Assembly: GCA_035293965.1 (NCBI GenBank)
Contig: DATGLW010000039.1
Span: 1 to 40,601, forward strand
Direction: 5' to 3'
Origin: DATGLW01 sp035293965
GTDB lineage: Bacteria > Actinomycetota > Acidimicrobiia > Acidimicrobiales > RAAP-2
Length of the DNA: 40,601 nt
The notes under the pieces are model-generated. The model worked only from the letters and a program-made list of their open reading frames with translations, did no database searches and was not told the origin of the DNA. A program made the position numbers and the translations under genes. This document shows positions 17,824 through 25,995 of this stretch, piece after piece (the stretch's first letter is position 1; each line of letters starts with the position of its first letter).

Positions 17824-19017
17824 TCAGCCCAGGTCGAGCCGCAGCAGCTCGGCCGCGTTGGTGCGCAGGATGCGTCGCACCGTGTCGTCGGGGAGGTCCG
17901 CCGTCAGCTTCGTCATGACTTCCTTGGTGGCGGGCCAGGTCGAGTCGGAGTGGGGGTAGTCCGTTTCGACGGTGACGTTGCCGACCCCGATCTCGTCGAG
18001 CGACTTGAGGCCGTGGGGGTCGTTGATGAAGCACCCGTACACGGACGCGAAGTAGTAGGTCGACGGCGGCTCGGGGATGTGCTTGGTCTGGGCCCAGCCC
18101 TGGTTGTCCTCCCAGACCTGGTCGACGCGCTGGAGCGCGTAGGGGATCCAACCGATCTGGCTCTCGGCGTACAGCAACCTGAGCGCGGGGTAACGGACGA
18201 GCACCCCCGACATCAAGAAGTCGACGAGCGACGACATGGCGTTGCCGAACGCCAGCGTGGCGCTGACCGAAGGGGGTGCGTCGGGCGACGCGGCGGGCAT
18301 CTTCGACGAGGAGCCGATGTGCATGGCCACGACCGTCCCCGTGTCGGCGCAGGCGGCGAAGAAGGGGTCCCAGTGGCCGCTGTGGATCGTCGGCAGCCCG
18401 AGGTGGAAGGGGAGCTCGCTGAAGCAGACCGCCGGGAAGCCGCGCGCCGCGTTGCGCTGGACCTCCTGCGCGGCGAGCCACGGGTCCCAGAGGGGGACGA
18501 TCCCGAGCGGGATGAGCCGGCCACCCGTGGGACCGCACCACTCCTCGGCCATCCAGTCGTTGTAGGCCCGCACGCAGGCGAGCGCGAGCTCCTTGTCCGA
18601 AGCCTCGAGGAACGTCTGCCCGCAGAAGCGGGGAAAGGTCGGGAAGCACATCGACGCCTCGACCCACGCGGCATCCATGTCGGCCAGCCGGGCACCGGGG
18701 TCGTAGCAGCCGCGGCGCATGTCGTCGTAGGTGATCGGCGTGAGGGTCTGCTCCTCCTTGGGGTAGCCGGCGGCCGCGACCATGCGCTTGTGGGTGTACA
18801 CGAGGTCCTCGTAGACCCAGCAGTCGACCTTCGTCGGCGAGTCGTCGTCGAAGTGCTCGACGTAGTTCGCCGTGCCCACGTAGTCGATCGCGCCGATCCC
18901 GCGCCGCACCACCTTCGGGCCGCGGTCGCGGAACTTCGCCGGGAGCCAGCGTTCCCAGACGTGCGGTGGCTCGACGACGTGGTCGTCGACGCTGACGAGC
19001 TTGGGGATCTCGTTCAT
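17824..19017 (-). CDS. Amidohydrolase-family metalloenzyme (amidohydrolase 2 / ACMSD-like)
   Basis: A 397-residue TIM-barrel hydrolase or decarboxylase. Likely metal-binding points are SVDDHVVEPPHVW near the N-terminus, AMHIGSSS in the middle and ETDYPHSDSTWP near the C-terminus, matching the D/HxH...H...D pattern of the amidohydrolase 2 group. Members include non-oxidative decarboxylases of aromatic acids and aminocarboxymuconate semialdehyde decarboxylase. In steroid, aromatic and terpenoid gene clusters such genes are common but often unassigned. The ATG overlaps the stop of the upstream VOC gene as ATGA, so the two products probably act in one pathway. Confidence 0.88.
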   Translation of the reverse strand: MNEIPKLVSVDDHVVEPPHVWERWLPAKFRDRGPKVVRRGIGAIDYVGTANYVEHFDDDSPTKVDCWVYEDLVYTHKRMVAAAGYPKEEQTLTPITYDDMRRGCYDPGARLADMDAAWVEASMCFPTFPRFCGQTFLEASDKELALACVRAYNDWMAEEWCGPTGGRLIPLGIVPLWDPWLAAQEVQRNAARGFPAVCFSELPFHLGLPTIHSGHWDPFFAACADTGTVVAMHIGSSSKMPAASPDAPPSVSATLAFGNAMSSLVDFLMSGVLVRYPALRLLYAESQIGWIPYALQRVDQVWEDNQGWAQTKHIPEPPSTYYFASVYGCFINDPHGLKSLDEIGVGNVTVETDYPHSDSTWPATKEVMTKLTADLPDDTVRRILRTNAAELLRLDLG

Positions 19018-19652
19018 GACCGGCGGTGGCTGCGCTCGCTCGCGAGGCGGTGGAGCACGGTGGCCATGTCGTCGCCCGTCTGGCGCGCCCGCTCCTTCAC
19101 GGTGGTCCAGTCGGCGAGCTGCTCGGCCGCATGCTCGGCGTTGTCGTTCCACGACGGCGATGTCGGCGCGGTGATCTCCAGGCGGATGCCGTTGGGGTCG
19201 TGAAAGTAGATGCTGTAGATGATCTTGTGGTCGACTGGCCCGAGCACGTCCACCCCGTTCTGCTCGAGCCACGCTCGCCAGCGGTCCACGGTCGCCGGTG
19301 TGTCGACCTGCAGCGCGAGATGCTGGAAGGTGTCGTACGCAGGGTGTGGCGGGTCGCCGAGGGGAGGGAGCTCGGGTGCCTCGAAGAAGGCCACGGTCGA
19401 GCCGTCCTCCATCCGGAAGAACGAGTGGAAGTACGGGACGGGCTCCCCGGTCGATGGGATGGCGTCGTCGAGCACTGCGTTGACCAGTTCCATCCCGAGC
19501 ACCTTCGTGTAGAAGGCGGCCGTGGCGGCCGTGTCCCTCGTGATGTAGGCGACGTGGCTCAGCATCGCCGGCCTGCCGGGCCGGCGGGCACTCGGGGCGA
19601 GATGGGACTGGCCGACGGTGGCCGCCGGGTCCTCGGTCGTCGTCTGGCTCAT
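19014..19652 (-). CDS. VOC-family dioxygenase-like protein
   Basis: A 212-residue single-module glyoxalase/extradiol-like protein. Likely metal ligands are the His of LSHVAYITRD, the His of FQHLALQVD and the Glu of IRLEITAP. The ATG at 19652 has GGGAGGAG seven bases upstream, one of the best ribosome sites in the window, so the start is firm; the first 30 residues precede the fold. It heads a two-gene unit with the amidohydrolase. Ring cleavage followed by hydrolysis or decarboxylation is a plausible pair of steps. A glyoxalase or epimerase role cannot be ruled out. Confidence 0.87.
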   Translation of the reverse strand: MSQTTTEDPAATVGQSHLAPSARRPGRPAMLSHVAYITRDTAATAAFYTKVLGMELVNAVLDDAIPSTGEPVPYFHSFFRMEDGSTVAFFEAPELPPLGDPPHPAYDTFQHLALQVDTPATVDRWRAWLEQNGVDVLGPVDHKIIYSIYFHDPNGIRLEITAPTSPSWNDNAEHAAEQLADWTTVKERARQTGDDMATVLHRLASERSHRRS

Positions 19653-19713
19653 CGACTGCTCCTCCCGGTGCTCGCCGGACCGCCCGCGACGGCCCCGGCA
19701 CCTTTCACCCGCG

Positions 19714-19719
19714 ATGTTA
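19714..19719 (-). promoter_or_regulatory. Candidate -10 (TAACAT) for the VOC-amidohydrolase unit
   Basis: TAACAT on the minus strand lies in the 76-bp gap after the AcuI-like gene. Transcription would begin near 19707 and leave a leader of about 55 bases ending in a strong ribosome site. No good -35 is seen at 17 bases; GGACGT at about 19 is weak. Confidence 0.35.
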
Positions 19720-19728
19720 GGGGCCGCG

Positions 19729-20724
19729 TCAGGCGCGTACGTCCACCACGCTGCGCCCGGTGATCCCGCCCCTCAGGATCGAGTCGAGCACGGGGTCGAG
19801 ATGGCTGAGGGCGACGTCGGTGATCATCGAGTCGAGGCCGCGGGGGGCAAGCGGCCCGGCCAGCTGGGCCCAGATCTCGCGCCGCCGCTCGATGGGGGTC
19901 TCGACCGAGTCGATGCCGAGCAGGGAGACGCCCCGGAGGATGAAGGGCATGACGGTGGTCCGGAGGGCGGACCCTCCGGTCAGGCCGCTCGCCGCGACGG
20001 CGCCGCCGTAGCGGATCCGTGCGAGCACGTTCGCGAGCGTCTGGCCGCCCACGCAGTCGATGGCCGCTGCCCACGTCGCCCGCTCGAGCGGGCGGCCGCC
20101 CTCGCCGGCCAGCTCGTCGCGCGAGAGGATGCTGGACGCGCCCAGGGCCTCGAGGTAAGGGGCGGCCGCCGCCTTGCCCGTGCTCGCCACGACCTCGTAG
20201 CCACGGTTCGCGAGGATGCCCACCGCGGTCGACCCCACGCCGCCGGAGGCACCCGTCACGAGGACCGGGCCCGCGTCGGGGGTGAGACCCTGGTGCTCGA
20301 GGGCGAGGACCGAGAGGGCTGCGGTGAAGCCGGCCGTGCCGATCGCCATGGCACGCCGGGCATCGAGGCCGTCGGGGATGCGGACGAGCCACGCGGCAGG
20401 GACCCTGGCGTACTCGGCGAACCCGCCGTGGCGCGAGACCCCGAGGGCGTAGCCCTGGGCGAGGACGGGCGTCCCCTCGGGGAAGCCCTCGGTGCCTGGC
20501 TCGACGACGGTGCCGGCGAGATCGATCCCCGGGACGAGCGGGGAGATGCGGGCGACCTGGCCGCCAGAGATCGTAGCGAGCGCGTCCTTGTAGTTGACGC
20601 TCGACCGCTCCACCGCGACGAGCACGCCATCAGGCGGGAGATCGTCGGTGGACAGCGTGGTGAGCTCGCGGGTGACGGTGTCGGCGTGCTGGGTCGCGGT
20701 GAACGCACGGAACGTGTGTGGCAT
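19729..20724 (-). CDS. acuI: AcuI/YhdH-family acryloyl-CoA reductase (MDR superfamily)
   Basis: A 331-residue zinc-free medium-chain reductase. The family signature SSVNYKDALATISG lies near residue 40, PGIDLAGTVVE follows, and the NADPH fold motif GASGGVGSTAVGIL is in the middle. AcuI reduces acryloyl-CoA to propionyl-CoA with NADPH, which removes toxic acryloyl-CoA made from 3-hydroxypropionate or DMSP. The gene starts six bases after the stop of an NDP-forming acyl-CoA synthetase gene, with only a weak ribosome site, so co-transcription is likely. Some YhdH relatives act on other enoyl-CoAs or quinones, so the substrate is inferred. Confidence 0.82.
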   Translation of the reverse strand: MPHTFRAFTATQHADTVTRELTTLSTDDLPPDGVLVAVERSSVNYKDALATISGGQVARISPLVPGIDLAGTVVEPGTEGFPEGTPVLAQGYALGVSRHGGFAEYARVPAAWLVRIPDGLDARRAMAIGTAGFTAALSVLALEHQGLTPDAGPVLVTGASGGVGSTAVGILANRGYEVVASTGKAAAAPYLEALGASSILSRDELAGEGGRPLERATWAAAIDCVGGQTLANVLARIRYGGAVAASGLTGGSALRTTVMPFILRGVSLLGIDSVETPIERRREIWAQLAGPLAPRGLDSMITDVALSHLDPVLDSILRGGITGRSVVDVRA

Positions 20725-20730
20725 GGCCTG

Positions 20731-22929
20731 TCACGCTAGTTGCTCGTCGACCGAGCGGGCCGCGCCGTCGCGGGCGAGCATCAACGCGTCGACGGCGACC
20801 ACCCGGTCGGCCATGACGACGAGCGGGTTGACGTCGAGGGAGTCCAGCCAGGAGCTGGTCCGTTCCCAGAGCCGTCCGGCCGCCTCGACGGTGGCCGAGA
20901 GCGCCCCGCGGGGCCAGGGTTGCTGGCCGCGGATCGTCCCGACACGGCCGGCCACCTCGTCGGCGAGGGACGCGGCCGCGCCCGCGCCCAACGGCAGGAG
21001 CCTGCCGCCGACATTGCGGGTCAGCTCCACGAGCACGCCGCCGGCGCCGAGCAGGACCAGGGGGCCCAGGTCGGTGCGCCCTTGCACGCCCACGAAGGCT
21101 TCGCCGTGCCCGACGAGCATCGGTTGGACCACGACCGTGGTGGGAAGGCCGTGCGCTGCCGCCAGTTCGCGCAGCTCCCGGACGGTTCGCACCAGGTCGG
21201 TCGGCGCCACGTCGACGCGGACGGCCCCGTGCTCGGTGCGGTGGGGGACGTCGGCCAACTTCACCACCAGCCGGTCGCCGAGCGAGGAGATGGCGGGATC
21301 GTCGTCAGCATCCTCGCCGAGGAGCACGAAGGGGGCGATCGGGATGCCCACCTCGTCCAGCAGCGCCATGGCCTCTGCGAACGTGGCGACGCCCTGCCCG
21401 GGGACGAGGGTCGGGACCGCCGAGCGAGCGGTGCCCGCTGGCTTGCCCTGGCGGGCCCGCGCGGCGGATGGCCGGGCGGCGGCAGCCGGCGCAGCCACGC
21501 CCGCAGCCGGCGCAGCCACGCCCGCAGCCGGTGCAGCCACGCCCCCGGCCGGCGAGTCGGCTGCCGCGGCCGCCCCGAGCGCCTGGAGGGCACGGTAGGT
21601 CGAGCGGAGCCCTCGGCAGAAGCTGAGCCCGCGTTCGCCGTACGCGGCAGTCCAGCTGCCGACCGCGGTCGCCTCGACGGGGCTCACCACGAGCGGCACC
21701 GGGCTCGCGGCCGCCACGTCCGCGAACGGATCGAGGAGGGTCCTCGCCCAACCCTCGTCCCCCTCACCTGCCCACCAGCACAGCACGAGTGCATCGAGGC
21801 CGGGGGCGGTGGCGTAGCCCGTGAAGATCTCGCGGAGCAGGTCCGGGTCGCGCATCACGAACCCCGTGAGGTCGAGAGGGTTCACGCTGGCGTCGGTGCC
21901 CGGGACCCGGTCCCGTACCCACGGCTCGAGCGGGCTCAGGTCCGCCAGCTCCACCCCCTCTTCCGCCGACAGGTCTGCGGCCACGCCGGCGACCCCCCCC
22001 GAGGAGGCCATGACGGCGATGCCGCGGACGGGCCGCCAGCGCTCCGGCGGGAGCTGGGCGAGGAGCTGGGCCCGGTCGAGCAGGTCGTCGACGTCGACGC
22101 TCGTCACCACGCCGGCCTGGCGCAGGACGAGGTCGTAGACCCAGCTCTCGTCGGCGATCGCGCCGGTGTGGGATCGCATGATGTCGCGCGAGCGCGCCGT
22201 GCGGCCGAGCTTCAGGGCGACGACCCCCTTCCCCGCGGCCCGGGCCCGGGCGACGGCACCGAGGAAGGACGCGGCATCGCGGACTTTCTCGATCACGAGG
22301 CAGATGACCCTCGTCGCAGGGTCGTCCGCGAAGTGGTCGAGGTAGTCGGCCAGGTCGCAGACCGCTTCGTTGCCCGAGGAGACGGCCACGCTGAAGCCGA
22401 GCTGTCGCTGCTGGCCCGCCGCCAGGCACGAGCGCAGGAGGAAGCCGCTCTGGGAGACCACGGCAACGGGCCCGGGCCGCAGCGAGATGCGGCCGCCGGT
22501 GAACAGGTTGGCGCCCGTCACGACGTTCATGAAGCCGCTGCAGTTGGGACCGACGACTGCCAGTGCCGGCCCGGCTGCCTCGACCAGCGCCCGCTGCAAG
22601 GCAGCGCCATCCCCGCCCAGCTCTGCGAAGCCGCCGGCTGCCACGGCCACGCCGCCGCACCCGAGGCGGGCCGCCTCTGCGACCACCCCGACGGAGCGAT
22701 CGGCGCTCACGAGCGAGAGCACGGCGTCGACCGGAGCCGCAAGGTCGGCCAGGCTGGGCACGGTCGGGCGCCCGTACACCGAGTCGCGATTGGGATTGAC
22801 CAGGTGGACCTCGCGGCCGGCCTCGAGCATGGGCAGGACGGCGTTGTTGGACATGGCGAGCTTCTCGCTGGCCCCGACCACCGCCACCGATGTGGGGTCG
22901 AGCAGGCGCGCTAGGTTCGTGCGGTCCAC
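20731..22929 (-). CDS. NDP-forming acyl-CoA synthetase (fused alpha and beta parts)
   Basis: A 732-residue protein of the acetyl-CoA synthetase (ADP-forming) superfamily. A CoA-binding domain begins with SVAVVGASEK and carries VGPNCSGFMN. Succinyl-CoA-synthetase-like domains follow, with the likely phosphorylated His in RSHTGAIADES (near residue 256). An Ala/Pro/Gly-rich linker at about 455-500 joins an ATP-grasp domain with DRLVVKLADVPHRTEHGAV and SWLDSLDVNPLVV. It interconverts acid plus CoA plus ATP with acyl-CoA, ADP and phosphate. The GTG at 22929 sits seven bases after TACAGT, suggesting a leaderless mRNA that continues into the AcuI-like gene. The same superfamily includes the DMSP lyase DddX, so a role beyond simple ligation is possible. 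Confidence 0.87.
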   Translation of the reverse strand: MDRTNLARLLDPTSVAVVGASEKLAMSNNAVLPMLEAGREVHLVNPNRDSVYGRPTVPSLADLAAPVDAVLSLVSADRSVGVVAEAARLGCGGVAVAAGGFAELGGDGAALQRALVEAAGPALAVVGPNCSGFMNVVTGANLFTGGRISLRPGPVAVVSQSGFLLRSCLAAGQQRQLGFSVAVSSGNEAVCDLADYLDHFADDPATRVICLVIEKVRDAASFLGAVARARAAGKGVVALKLGRTARSRDIMRSHTGAIADESWVYDLVLRQAGVVTSVDVDDLLDRAQLLAQLPPERWRPVRGIAVMASSGGVAGVAADLSAEEGVELADLSPLEPWVRDRVPGTDASVNPLDLTGFVMRDPDLLREIFTGYATAPGLDALVLCWWAGEGDEGWARTLLDPFADVAAASPVPLVVSPVEATAVGSWTAAYGERGLSFCRGLRSTYRALQALGAAAAADSPAGGVAAPAAGVAAPAAGVAAPAAAARPSAARARQGKPAGTARSAVPTLVPGQGVATFAEAMALLDEVGIPIAPFVLLGEDADDDPAISSLGDRLVVKLADVPHRTEHGAVRVDVAPTDLVRTVRELRELAAAHGLPTTVVVQPMLVGHGEAFVGVQGRTDLGPLVLLGAGGVLVELTRNVGGRLLPLGAGAAASLADEVAGRVGTIRGQQPWPRGALSATVEAAGRLWERTSSWLDSLDVNPLVVMADRVVAVDALMLARDGAARSVDEQLA
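21490..21552. repeat. 21-bp tandem repeat coding the synthetase linker
   Basis: Two exact copies and a diverged third copy of a 21-base unit encode AAPAAGV repeats between the CoA-ligase and ATP-grasp halves of the synthetase. The repeat keeps frame, so it lengthens a flexible linker instead of breaking the gene. Confidence 0.85.
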
Positions 22930-22936
22930 GGCGCCG

Positions 22937-22942
22937 ACTGTA
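22937..22942 (-). promoter_or_regulatory. -10 element (TACAGT) for a leaderless transcript
   Basis: TACAGT on the minus strand ends seven bases before the GTG of the synthetase gene. It lies in the 52-bp divergent gap with the crotonase-family gene. No clear -35 is present. Confidence 0.45.
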
Positions 22943-22981
22943 GAGCGGTGCGGGCGGCGAGGACGACACGGAGGCGACCAC

Positions 22982-23815
22982 GTGGAGCTCGACGAGATCA
23001 GTTACGAGAAGGCCGACGGTGTTGCTGTCGTCATGCTGAGCCGTCCGGCCACGCTCAACGCGATCTCCGCGCGCCCCGGGGGCACGCGCGACCAGATTGC
23101 CTGGGCGCTCGCCGACGCCGAGGCCGACCCCGGCATCGGCTGCGTGGTCGTGCGGGGCGCGGGCAACGGGTTCTCGTCGGGGGGCGACGTGACCGGCAAT
23201 GCGCGGAGGGAGACGGCCTTCGAGCACCAGGAGTTCCTCGAACGGGCCGAGGCGTTCCACCGCCGCGTTCGCGAGGCGCGCCTGCCGGTCCTCGCTGCGG
23301 TCCACGGGGTCTGCCTGGGGGCCGCCCTCACCCTGGTCGCGTCCTGCGACCTGGTGGTCGCCGGGGAGTCGGCACGCTTCGGCCTCCCCGAGGGGCGGAT
23401 CGGCCTGGTGGGGGCGGCCGCGCTGGTGCCGATCGTGGGGAGGCAGTGGGCGAAGTTCCTCATGTTCTCGGGGGAGACCATCACCGCCGCCCAGGCGCGC
23501 GAGATCGGGCTGGTGCTGGCGGTCGAGCCGGACGCCGATCTCCACGAGCGGGTCCTCGACCTCGCGCGGCGCCTCGCCCGCCTGCCACGCGAGGCGCTGC
23601 TCCTCAACAAGCGGGCGATCGACGCGGTCGCGGAGGCAGGCGGCGACGCCGCCGGGCGGGTGGCCGGGATGGCCGCGGACGCGACCACCCTTGCCAACAG
23701 CGGGCGGGCAACAGCGCCCGACGGGCGTACATTCAGGGAGATCATCGACCGCGACGGCATCGCCGGCCTCAAGGCAGCGCGTTCGGCGCAGTACGACACG
23801 CCCTGGCTGCGATGA
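22982..23815 (+). CDS. Enoyl-CoA hydratase/isomerase family protein, atypical active site
   Basis: A 277-residue crotonase-fold protein. The first oxyanion region is AGNGFSSGGDVTGNA. In the segment GVCLGAALTLVASCD the position usually holding the first hydratase glutamate appears to be Thr, while LPEGRIGLVGAAAL keeps the second acidic residue. This pattern suits an isomerase, hydrolase or lyase more than a standard hydratase. The GTG at 22982 has GGAGG seven bases upstream. It starts a plus-strand run of five beta-oxidation-like genes. The downstream dehydrogenase starts 44 bases after its stop. Confidence 0.87.
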   Translation: MELDEISYEKADGVAVVMLSRPATLNAISARPGGTRDQIAWALADAEADPGIGCVVVRGAGNGFSSGGDVTGNARRETAFEHQEFLERAEAFHRRVREARLPVLAAVHGVCLGAALTLVASCDLVVAGESARFGLPEGRIGLVGAAALVPIVGRQWAKFLMFSGETITAAQAREIGLVLAVEPDADLHERVLDLARRLARLPREALLLNKRAIDAVAEAGGDAAGRVAGMAADATTLANSGRATAPDGRTFREIIDRDGIAGLKAARSAQYDTPWLR

Positions 23816-23859
23816 CGGCGCGCCACGGCAGCGGTCGGGGCACGGAGGGAGGAGCGGGT

Positions 23860-24624
23860 ATGCGGCTCGAGGGCAGGGTGGCGCTGGTGTCGGGGTCGAC
23901 GAGGGGCATCGGCCGATCGATCTGCCAGGTGTTCGCCTCGGAGGGGGCAAAGGTGGCGGTCACCGGCCGCACGGTCGAGCGGGGCCGCAAGGTCGTCGAC
24001 CTGATCCGTGAAGCCGGCGGGGAGGCGGAGTTCTTCGAGCTGGACGTGAGCAGGGAGGACAGCGTGCGGTCGGTGACCGAGGCCGTGGCCGACCGGTTCG
24101 GCTCGATCACCACCCTCGTCAACAATGCCGCCCCGACTGTCGAGGTCGGGTCGTCGATCAAGCCGCTCACCGACTTCAGCACCGAGGAATGGAACTACGT
24201 CCTCACCGCGACGCTCACCGGCCCGGTGTTCTGGGCGTGCAAGTACGGGATCCCTCACCTGCGCGCCGCCGGCGGGGGCACCATCGTCAACATCAGCTCG
24301 GGCCAGTCGGTGATCGGCATGGGAGGCTTCAGCCCCTACACCGCGGCGAAGGGCGGCATCAACAGCCTGACCCGCTCGATCGCGGTGGAGGAGGCCGAGC
24401 ACAACATCCGCTGCAACGCGATCGTCGTGGGCCGGGTCGTGGCGAAGGGGGACATGGGTGCCGGCATGGTGCCGGGCCACCTCACCCGTTACGGCCATCC
24501 CGACGACATCGCCTACGCTGCGCTCTACCTTGCCTCGGACGAGTCGGCCTTCGTGACCGGGTCCATCCTGACCGCCGACGGCGGGTTCACCATCAACGCC
24601 GGCCGCGCAACGCCGGCCGGTTGA
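23860..24624 (+). CDS. Short-chain dehydrogenase/reductase (FabG-like)
   Basis: A 254-residue classical SDR. The cofactor motif is SGSTRGIG (residues 11-18), NNAA marks the central strand, and the catalytic Ser is in NISSGQS with Tyr160 and Lys164 in YTAAK. It probably oxidises a hydroxyacyl-CoA or an alcohol with NAD(P). The ATG at 23860 is preceded by a GGAGGGAGGAG stretch; an in-frame ATG at 23812 overlapping the previous stop is possible but lacks homology. It sits between two crotonase-family genes, consistent with a hydroxyacyl-CoA dehydrogenase step. Confidence 0.88.
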   Translation: MRLEGRVALVSGSTRGIGRSICQVFASEGAKVAVTGRTVERGRKVVDLIREAGGEAEFFELDVSREDSVRSVTEAVADRFGSITTLVNNAAPTVEVGSSIKPLTDFSTEEWNYVLTATLTGPVFWACKYGIPHLRAAGGGTIVNISSGQSVIGMGGFSPYTAAKGGINSLTRSIAVEEAEHNIRCNAIVVGRVVAKGDMGAGMVPGHLTRYGHPDDIAYAALYLASDESAFVTGSILTADGGFTINAGRATPAG

Positions 24625-24635
24625 ACGGAGCAGGC

Positions 24636-25442
24636 ATGGCGTCGGAGGTGCTCGGCACGACAGTCCTCCACCAGGTCGCGGACGGCGTGTCGACGATCAC
24701 CCTCAACCGGCCCGACGCGGCGAACGCGCTCCTCCCCGAGATGCGAGACGCGCTCGTCGCGCTGCTCGCGGCCGCCGAGGCGGACCGGCAGGTGCGGGTG
24801 GTGGCCATCCGTGCCAACGGCCGGCACTTCTGCTCGGGCGCCGACGTGGGATCCATCGCAGCCGGTCGGGCCGATTCGCTGGTCGGCGACGGCATGAGCC
24901 GCCTGCTGCACGGCGCCCAGCGGCTGGTCGCCGCGGTCCTCGACTGCCCCAAGCCCGTGGTGGCCGTGGTGCAGGGCGTGGCGGCGGGGCTCGGGGCCCA
25001 CCTGGCCTACGCCTGCGACCTCGTCGTGGCCGCAGAGGAAGCCTCGTTCCTCGAGCCGTTCCTGCTCCGAGGCATCGTCGTGGATGCCGGCGGCGCCTAC
25101 CTGCTGCCGCGCCTGGTGGGGATGCAGCGGGCCAAGGAGCTCATGTTCCTCTCCGAGCGGCTCCCGGCCGCCGAGGCCAAGGCGATCGGCCTGGTGAACC
25201 GCGTCGTGGCCGCCGGCGAGCTGGATGCTGCCGCGGGGGAGCTGCTCGCCCGGCTGGCGGCACTGCCCACCAGCGCGCTCGCGATGACCAAGCGGCTCGT
25301 GAACGCGTCCTTCGACCATGACCGCGCCGCCTCGTTCCTCCAGGAGGCGGCCTTCCAGGAGCTCCAGTCACATGCCGGCGACGCCAAGGAGGGCGTGGCC
25401 GCCTTCCTCGAGCACCGACAAGCCGTCTTCAAGGGGTACTGA
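24636..25442 (+). CDS. Enoyl-CoA isomerase/hydratase (PaaG-like)
   Basis: A 268-residue crotonase-family protein. The CoA-binding region is NGRHFCSGADVGSIA. GVAAGLGAHLAYACD has His where hydratases have the first Glu, and FLEPFLLRGIVVDAGGA keeps an Asp in the place used by PaaG-type enoyl-CoA isomerases. This favours double-bond isomerisation over hydration. The ATG has GGAG five bases upstream and lies 11 bases after the SDR stop. The DUF35 gene begins at the base after its stop codon. Confidence 0.88.
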   Translation: MASEVLGTTVLHQVADGVSTITLNRPDAANALLPEMRDALVALLAAAEADRQVRVVAIRANGRHFCSGADVGSIAAGRADSLVGDGMSRLLHGAQRLVAAVLDCPKPVVAVVQGVAAGLGAHLAYACDLVVAAEEASFLEPFLLRGIVVDAGGAYLLPRLVGMQRAKELMFLSERLPAAEAKAIGLVNRVVAAGELDAAAGELLARLAALPTSALAMTKRLVNASFDHDRAASFLQEAAFQELQSHAGDAKEGVAAFLEHRQAVFKGY

Positions 25443-25859
25443 GTGGCCGAGCATCGTTCCGACCTGCCGACGATCGAAGCGGAGAGCCAGCCGTTCTGGG
25501 AGGCGGCCCGCGAGGGCCGCCTGCTCCTCCAGCGCTGCGAGGACTGCGGCGCCGCCCAGCACTACCCGAGGCCGTTCTGCGCCTCGTGCTGGAGCGAACG
25601 GGTCCGCTGGGAGGAGGCGAGCGGGAAGGGGCGCGTGTACACGTACTCGGTCGTCCACGTGAACGACCTCCCTCCCTTCGCTGCTCGGGTGCCCTACGTG
25701 GTCGCGGCCGTGGACCTCGACGAGGGGCCCCGGATCATGGTCAACCTCGTCGACGTGGACCCCTCGGAGCTCGCGGTGGGGATGGCGGTGGTCGTGGCCT
25801 TCGAGCAGCTGACCGAGGAGGTCACGGTGCCGGTGTTCCGCCCGGCCCGAGGGGGCTGA
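25443..25859 (+). CDS. DUF35 / OB-fold zinc-ribbon protein (ChsH2 C-domain-like)
   Basis: A 138-residue protein with an N-terminal zinc ribbon, Cys32, Cys35, Cys46 and Cys49 in CEDCGAAQHYPRPFCASC, then an OB fold with GRVYTYSVVHVND. DUF35 proteins pair with thiolase-fold partners; in steroid side-chain degradation the DUF35 part of ChsH2 binds the aldolase Ltp2. The GTG directly follows the TGA of the isomerase gene, so translation is coupled. A thiolase-fold gene lies 2.7 kb away on the other strand and is the obvious partner candidate. The protein has no known catalytic activity alone. Confidence 0.9.
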   Translation: MAEHRSDLPTIEAESQPFWEAAREGRLLLQRCEDCGAAQHYPRPFCASCWSERVRWEEASGKGRVYTYSVVHVNDLPPFAARVPYVVAAVDLDEGPRIMVNLVDVDPSELAVGMAVVVAFEQLTEEVTVPVFRPARGG

Positions 25860-25870
25860 CCCGGCAGGGG

Positions 25871-25955
25871 TGGCCGAGTCCCACCGGGGGTAGCCGACCC
25901 GGCTCGGATGGCCGGGTCCCACCGGGGGCCGACCCGGCTCGGTGGCCGAGTCCGG
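25871..25955. repeat. Degenerate direct repeats with internal hairpins
   Basis: Two near-identical copies of a 34 to 38 base unit (TGGCCGRGTCCCACCGGGGG, then a short CGACCCGGCTCGG stretch) are followed by a truncated third copy, all in the 136-bp gap before an SDR gene. The second copy holds a perfect CCGGGTC / GACCCGG inverted repeat (25912-25918, 25931-25937). This could be a terminator or processing site for the upstream genes, or an operator array. Confidence 0.6.
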
Positions 25956-25995
25956 TCGAGAACGCGTACGACCGCGCAGTCCGAAAGGAGAGACG

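Noticed and set aside
25871..25955. CRISPR-like array
   Set aside because: The units abut each other without unique spacers and are degenerate, so this is not a CRISPR array.
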